From positions 1-15,393 of the forward strand of contig JAIOPF010000061.1 in NCBI GenBank assembly GCA_021414045.1: a stretch of DNA of 15,393 nt, in the 5' to 3' direction. Below the pieces are notes generated by a model. It did not search any database, was not told the DNA's origin, and saw only the letters and a list, made by a program, of their open reading frames with translations. The stretch comes from Deltaproteobacteria bacterium. Lineage in GTDB: Bacteria; UBA10199; DSSB01. The translations under genes were made by a program, and so were the position numbers. Numbering within the stretch: position 1 is the first letter of the stretch; the number at the start of each line of letters is the position of its first letter. Of this stretch, positions 12,788 through 15,393 are shown one piece after another.

Positions 12788-14923
12788 TCACGACTTCGGC
12801 GGGGCGTAGAGCAGGCTATACAGATAATAGGATTTTAGCACTTTTCGCACGTATTCTTGAGTCTCGGCATAGGGAATCTCTTCGACGAATTCGTCCCATT
12901 CCCGTTGAGGTCTCGCCTTATGCCACCGCGCGACCGCGTCGGGGCCGGCGTTGTAACTGGCGATGGTCTCGACCAGGTTGCCGTTGAAACGTTTCAGGTT
13001 CATCGTCAGATATTGAATCCCGTATTCGATGTTGACCACGGGCCGGTAGAGGTCTTCGGGGCTGAAGCCGGTGCGTCCCAGGCTTTCCGCGATCTCGCAA
13101 CCCGTTGGCGGAATGATCTGCATCAAGCCGATGGCCTGAGCCGCGCTGACTACCTGAGGGCGAAAATGGCTCTCCTCGCGCATGATGGCCCAGGCCAAGG
13201 CCATGGGGAATTGCCGTATCTGGCTGAACAGGGAAACCAAAGTCGCGTAGGCGGGAGGATATTTCGCTCCCCAGCGGCCTTCGCCATCCTCCACGGCCGG
13301 GGCCGAACCGCCGCCGTTCATGGCCGATTGAATCTGCTGGAATTCCTCAGCGACGCCCTCGCGCGCGGCGACGAAGTCCAGCTCGGAGAGGAAGTCTTCC
13401 CATAATCCCACCATCAACAGTTCTCGCAATCTCAATACGGCGGTTTTTCCGCCTTCGCCCTCGAGACGGCTCATGGAAAAGGGGGAAGGCAAATCTAGAT
13501 GCGGCACCGACTGGGCGGCGCCTTTCTTCGGCGGGAGATCGGGAGGGCCCCAAGCTTCCAGCCGCTTTTGCGCGAGGAAACCGTAATAGGAACTCACGTC
13601 TCCGTCGGCGATGGAGGCGTAGAGGGCCTTGGCCGCCGAGGCCTTGCCTTGCTTGTCCAGGCTGCGCGCCTGCCAATAGAGGCTGCGAGCGCCGTTCTTG
13701 GAACTCGCGGCCTTGTCTTGAATTCGGGAAAACCGCTCGGCGGCGTCCTCGTATTGACCGAGCTGGTAATGGTTCCAAGCGAGGTACCATTCGACGGCGT
13801 CGCGTTTGGGGTGCTGAGGGTAACGTTGCAAGAGTTCCTCGAAAAGAGTGTTGGCTTCCTCGAGTTTTCCTTGGTCCATTTTTAGAAAGGCGATCTTGAA
13901 AGCGATGTCGGATTGGTTCGTGCCGGGCTTGGATTCCAATTCGCGGTAGACCGCGATGGCCTCCTCGAATTGGTCGCTGCGGGCATAGGCCTTGGCGAGA
14001 TCCATGCGCTTGTCCGTCGAGGTCTCGGCGGCGAGCAGCGAGGCGGCCTCACGGTAGCGGCGCGCCTTGAAGTAGGCCTCGCCGAGTTTTTCCTTCAAGG
14101 CGAACGAAGCCCCGCCTTGCATCGACGAGGCGGCCTCGAGATCCAGCACCGCGAGATCGGGCCGGTTTTTTCGCGTCAAGGCGTCGGCCCTTTCGAGATG
14201 ATCCACGGCGCTCAGTCGAAACGCGGGTTCCGCCTTTTGCAAGGCGGAAAGGATCTCGTCGTTCAGGTCGCCCTCGGGGTAATTGAGGTAAAGGCTTTTC
14301 AAGAGCGGGAAGGCTTCCGATTTATCGCCCAGGTCCAGCAGGCATTGGGCGCGGTCGAAACGCAGTCGGTAGGTCTTGGCCGGGGAGCTCTCGTTTTGGA
14401 TGAGGGCGTTGAGGCGGTCGATGGCGGTGCCGCGGTCGCCCGCCTTGCAGTAGGCCAGGCTTAACTCGCGAGAGACGCCCTGGTAAAGGCGTGGCGGAAG
14501 GACTCGCGCGGAAAGATCGGAAAAAATTTTAATCGCCTCTTGCGCCTTGCCGGATTCGCGCAAGGCGATGGCCAGGTAAAAATCCAGGTAGTCCTGGATG
14601 AGGGGGTAGTCCTTGCGGATTTCCTGAAAAAGCCTAGCGGCCTCGGCGTAATTTTTCGCCTTTAGGTTGAGATAGGCGCCCATGAATTGCAGGCGCTGTT
14701 TCCATAGCCCCTTTGCCTTCTTCCCGGAGACGGATTCGAGGGTTTCCAAGGCTTGGCGGAACTGTCCGCTCAAGACCAGGCGGGAAAGGGAACGGGTGGC
14801 GCTTTCAGGGTCTTTGCTTTCCTTGGGCTTGGCGTGCAGGGCGTCCACGTTGAATAGGAAGAAAGCGGAGGCCGTCAGGGCCGCCATATTTCGCATCAAC
14901 TTGGAGTTTCGGAGCAGTTGCAC
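12788..14923 (-). CDS. slt: Soluble lytic murein transglycosylase (Slt70-type) with TPR-like helical region
   Basis: Cleaves the MurNAc-GlcNAc bond of peptidoglycan in the periplasm, leaving 1,6-anhydro ends; used in wall turnover and insertion of envelope machines. 711 residues. The GTG at 14923 is preceded by AAAGG four bases upstream; ATG codons 10 and 13 are alternatives. A signal peptide spans about residues 1-31 (hydrophobic core MAALTASAFFLF, likely cut after ALHA). Residues 40-440 are TPR-like helical repeats forming the Slt U-shaped superhelix, ending with SSYYGFLAQKRL (444-455), typical of this family. The SLT catalytic domain is at about 555-700: ESHFRP (584-589) with catalytic E584, AIGLMQIIPPTG (597-608), N631/G635 and YL, ASYNAGP (655-661), and ETQEYVRKVL (687-696). 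All motifs are intact and the length fits the family. It lies downstream of a strong terminator on the same strand, so it needs its own promoter; none is clear in the 56-base gap. Confidence 0.95.
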   Translation of the reverse strand: MQLLRNSKLMRNMAALTASAFFLFNVDALHAKPKESKDPESATRSLSRLVLSGQFRQALETLESVSGKKAKGLWKQRLQFMGAYLNLKAKNYAEAARLFQEIRKDYPLIQDYLDFYLAIALRESGKAQEAIKIFSDLSARVLPPRLYQGVSRELSLAYCKAGDRGTAIDRLNALIQNESSPAKTYRLRFDRAQCLLDLGDKSEAFPLLKSLYLNYPEGDLNDEILSALQKAEPAFRLSAVDHLERADALTRKNRPDLAVLDLEAASSMQGGASFALKEKLGEAYFKARRYREAASLLAAETSTDKRMDLAKAYARSDQFEEAIAVYRELESKPGTNQSDIAFKIAFLKMDQGKLEEANTLFEELLQRYPQHPKRDAVEWYLAWNHYQLGQYEDAAERFSRIQDKAASSKNGARSLYWQARSLDKQGKASAAKALYASIADGDVSSYYGFLAQKRLEAWGPPDLPPKKGAAQSVPHLDLPSPFSMSRLEGEGGKTAVLRLRELLMVGLWEDFLSELDFVAAREGVAEEFQQIQSAMNGGGSAPAVEDGEGRWGAKYPPAYATLVSLFSQIRQFPMALAWAIMREESHFRPQVVSAAQAIGLMQIIPPTGCEIAESLGRTGFSPEDLYRPVVNIEYGIQYLTMNLKRFNGNLVETIASYNAGPDAVARWHKARPQREWDEFVEEIPYAETQEYVRKVLKSYYLYSLLYAPPKS

Positions 14924-14975
14924 GGTGCCTTTCGAATACCGGAAATTCGTCGCGAAACAAAATTAAAAAAGGCCC

Positions 14976-15008
14976 AAATAAAAAGGCCCGGAAGCCCGGG
15001 CCTTTTTT
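14976..15008 (-). terminator. Strong intrinsic terminator after the outer-membrane barrel gene (bidirectional in form)
   Basis: Arms 14980-14991 and 14996-15007 pair perfectly over 12 bp around an AAGC loop, with a GGCCCGG core. On the minus strand the stem is followed by a T-rich tail; on the plus strand it ends in six T. It lies about 40 bases past the stop codon of the barrel gene and separates it from slt. Confidence 0.85.
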
Positions 15009-15045
15009 GAGATTATTGCCGGCGATTCGCCGGGACGACCTCGTC

Positions 15046-15393
15046 CTAGAAGGAGGTTCCCAGCGAGAGGATCAGCGTTCCGTTGGTGATCGCCGCGCCG
15101 GTGATGGGGTCCGTCAGCCCTTTGATGAACTGGCGCCCGACGACGATGATGCCGTATCCCAAGCGGGCCGTGATCGGCAGTCCATAACCGATGACGAGAT
15201 CCCCACGGAGTTCGGCGCCGACGCCCAAGAGGAAGTTGTTGAAGTCGATGTCCCCGTTGAAGACCGAGCCGTAGTCCGCGAAGAAGTTCATGTATAATTT
15301 ATTGAGATGAATCGGAGTGGTGCCGAGGCCGCGCTGCGGAGCGATCAAGGGCAATCGGTATTCGCCGCTGAACAGAAGGGCGCGTTCACCGGC
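15046..15393 (-). CDS. Outer-membrane beta-barrel protein, C-terminal end (5' part beyond right edge)
   Basis: The frame stays open to the right edge, so only the last 115 codons are present; the in-frame TTG at 15354 is not a start. The sequence alternates polar and hydrophobic residues in strands (ALLFSGEYRLPL, LYMNFFADYGSVF, NNFLLGVGAELRGDLVIGY, ITARLGYGII, TLILSLGTSF) and ends in Phe, the usual signal for BAM-dependent insertion in the outer membrane. The SGEYRLPL and FFADYG patterns resemble the last strands of Omp85/surface-antigen proteins and of TolB-like propeller proteins with a C-terminal barrel. Which of these it is cannot be told without the missing part. The TAG is at 15048-15046, followed by the terminator. 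Confidence 0.75.
   Translation of the reverse strand, partial: AGERALLFSGEYRLPLIAPQRGLGTTPIHLNKLYMNFFADYGSVFNGDIDFNNFLLGVGAELRGDLVIGYGLPITARLGYGIIVVGRQFIKGLTDPITGAAITNGTLILSLGTSF

Noticed and set aside
12857..14464. Plus-strand open frames (12857-13405, 13499-13885, 13913-14464) opposite slt
   Set aside because: The minus strand encodes an intact Slt with all catalytic motifs, so these are shadows.
15007..15297. Plus-strand open frame opposite the barrel gene
   Set aside because: Its translation is Asp/Val/Arg-rich without motifs; the minus frame has clear beta-barrel strands and a terminal Phe.
1..15393. tRNA, rRNA, insertion sequences, attachment sites or CRISPR arrays
   Set aside because: None was seen: no transposase or integrase frames, no cloverleaf-like sequence noticed, and no spacer-repeat pattern.

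Overview
The window is GC-rich bacterial DNA. The organism looks Gram-negative: the right side encodes a periplasmic Slt70-type lytic transglycosylase and the C-terminal end of an outer-membrane beta-barrel. The style of the left side (very long proteins rich in Lys, Glu, Ala and Pro, with FHA and PP2C domains) reminds me of poorly studied lineages near the Deltaproteobacteria or Bdellovibrionota. That placement is an impression, not something the sequence proves.

Left to right. (1) Bases 3-5812, plus strand: a huge alpha-helical protein that enters from the left edge. It holds a Gly/Ala-rich hydrophobic region and an FHA-like fold interrupted by a Lys/Glu/Ala/Pro-rich insertion. It runs out of frame into a PP2C-type Ser/Thr phosphatase. 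The two reading frames overlap by 100 bases and probably represent one polypeptide broken by a -1 frameshift (error, mutation or recoding). (2) Bases 5813-6086: a 274-bp intergenic region with a possible promoter, a palindrome, a possible terminator, a perfect 10-bp inverted repeat, and a small hairpin that covers the ribosome binding site of the next gene. (3) Bases 6087-12338, plus strand: a 2083-residue paralogue of the first protein. It has a duplicated N-terminal domain, the same helical unit and Gly/Ala-rich region, one near-canonical FHA domain, three degenerate FHA-like segments, a long proline-rich linker and a C-terminal domain that resembles the HopA1 family. (4) Minus strand, 12667-12335: a small secreted tyrosine-rich repeat protein whose stop codon overlaps that of the giant gene tail to tail, with its own sigma70-like promoter. 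(5) Minus strand, 14923-12788: the lytic transglycosylase. (6) A strong hairpin terminator at 14980-15007, then the 3' end of an outer-membrane barrel gene that leaves the window on the right.

How it may work together. The two giant proteins share domain order, and between them they carry phosphothreonine-binding-type domains (FHA), a phosphatase (PP2C) and a domain remotely like a family that includes enzymes acting on phosphorylated side chains. This suggests a phosphothreonine-based regulatory or effector system built on giant scaffold proteins. No Ser/Thr kinase lies in the window; if the idea is right, one should be encoded nearby or elsewhere. The minus-strand genes look like ordinary envelope functions and are separated from the giant genes by a convergent junction.
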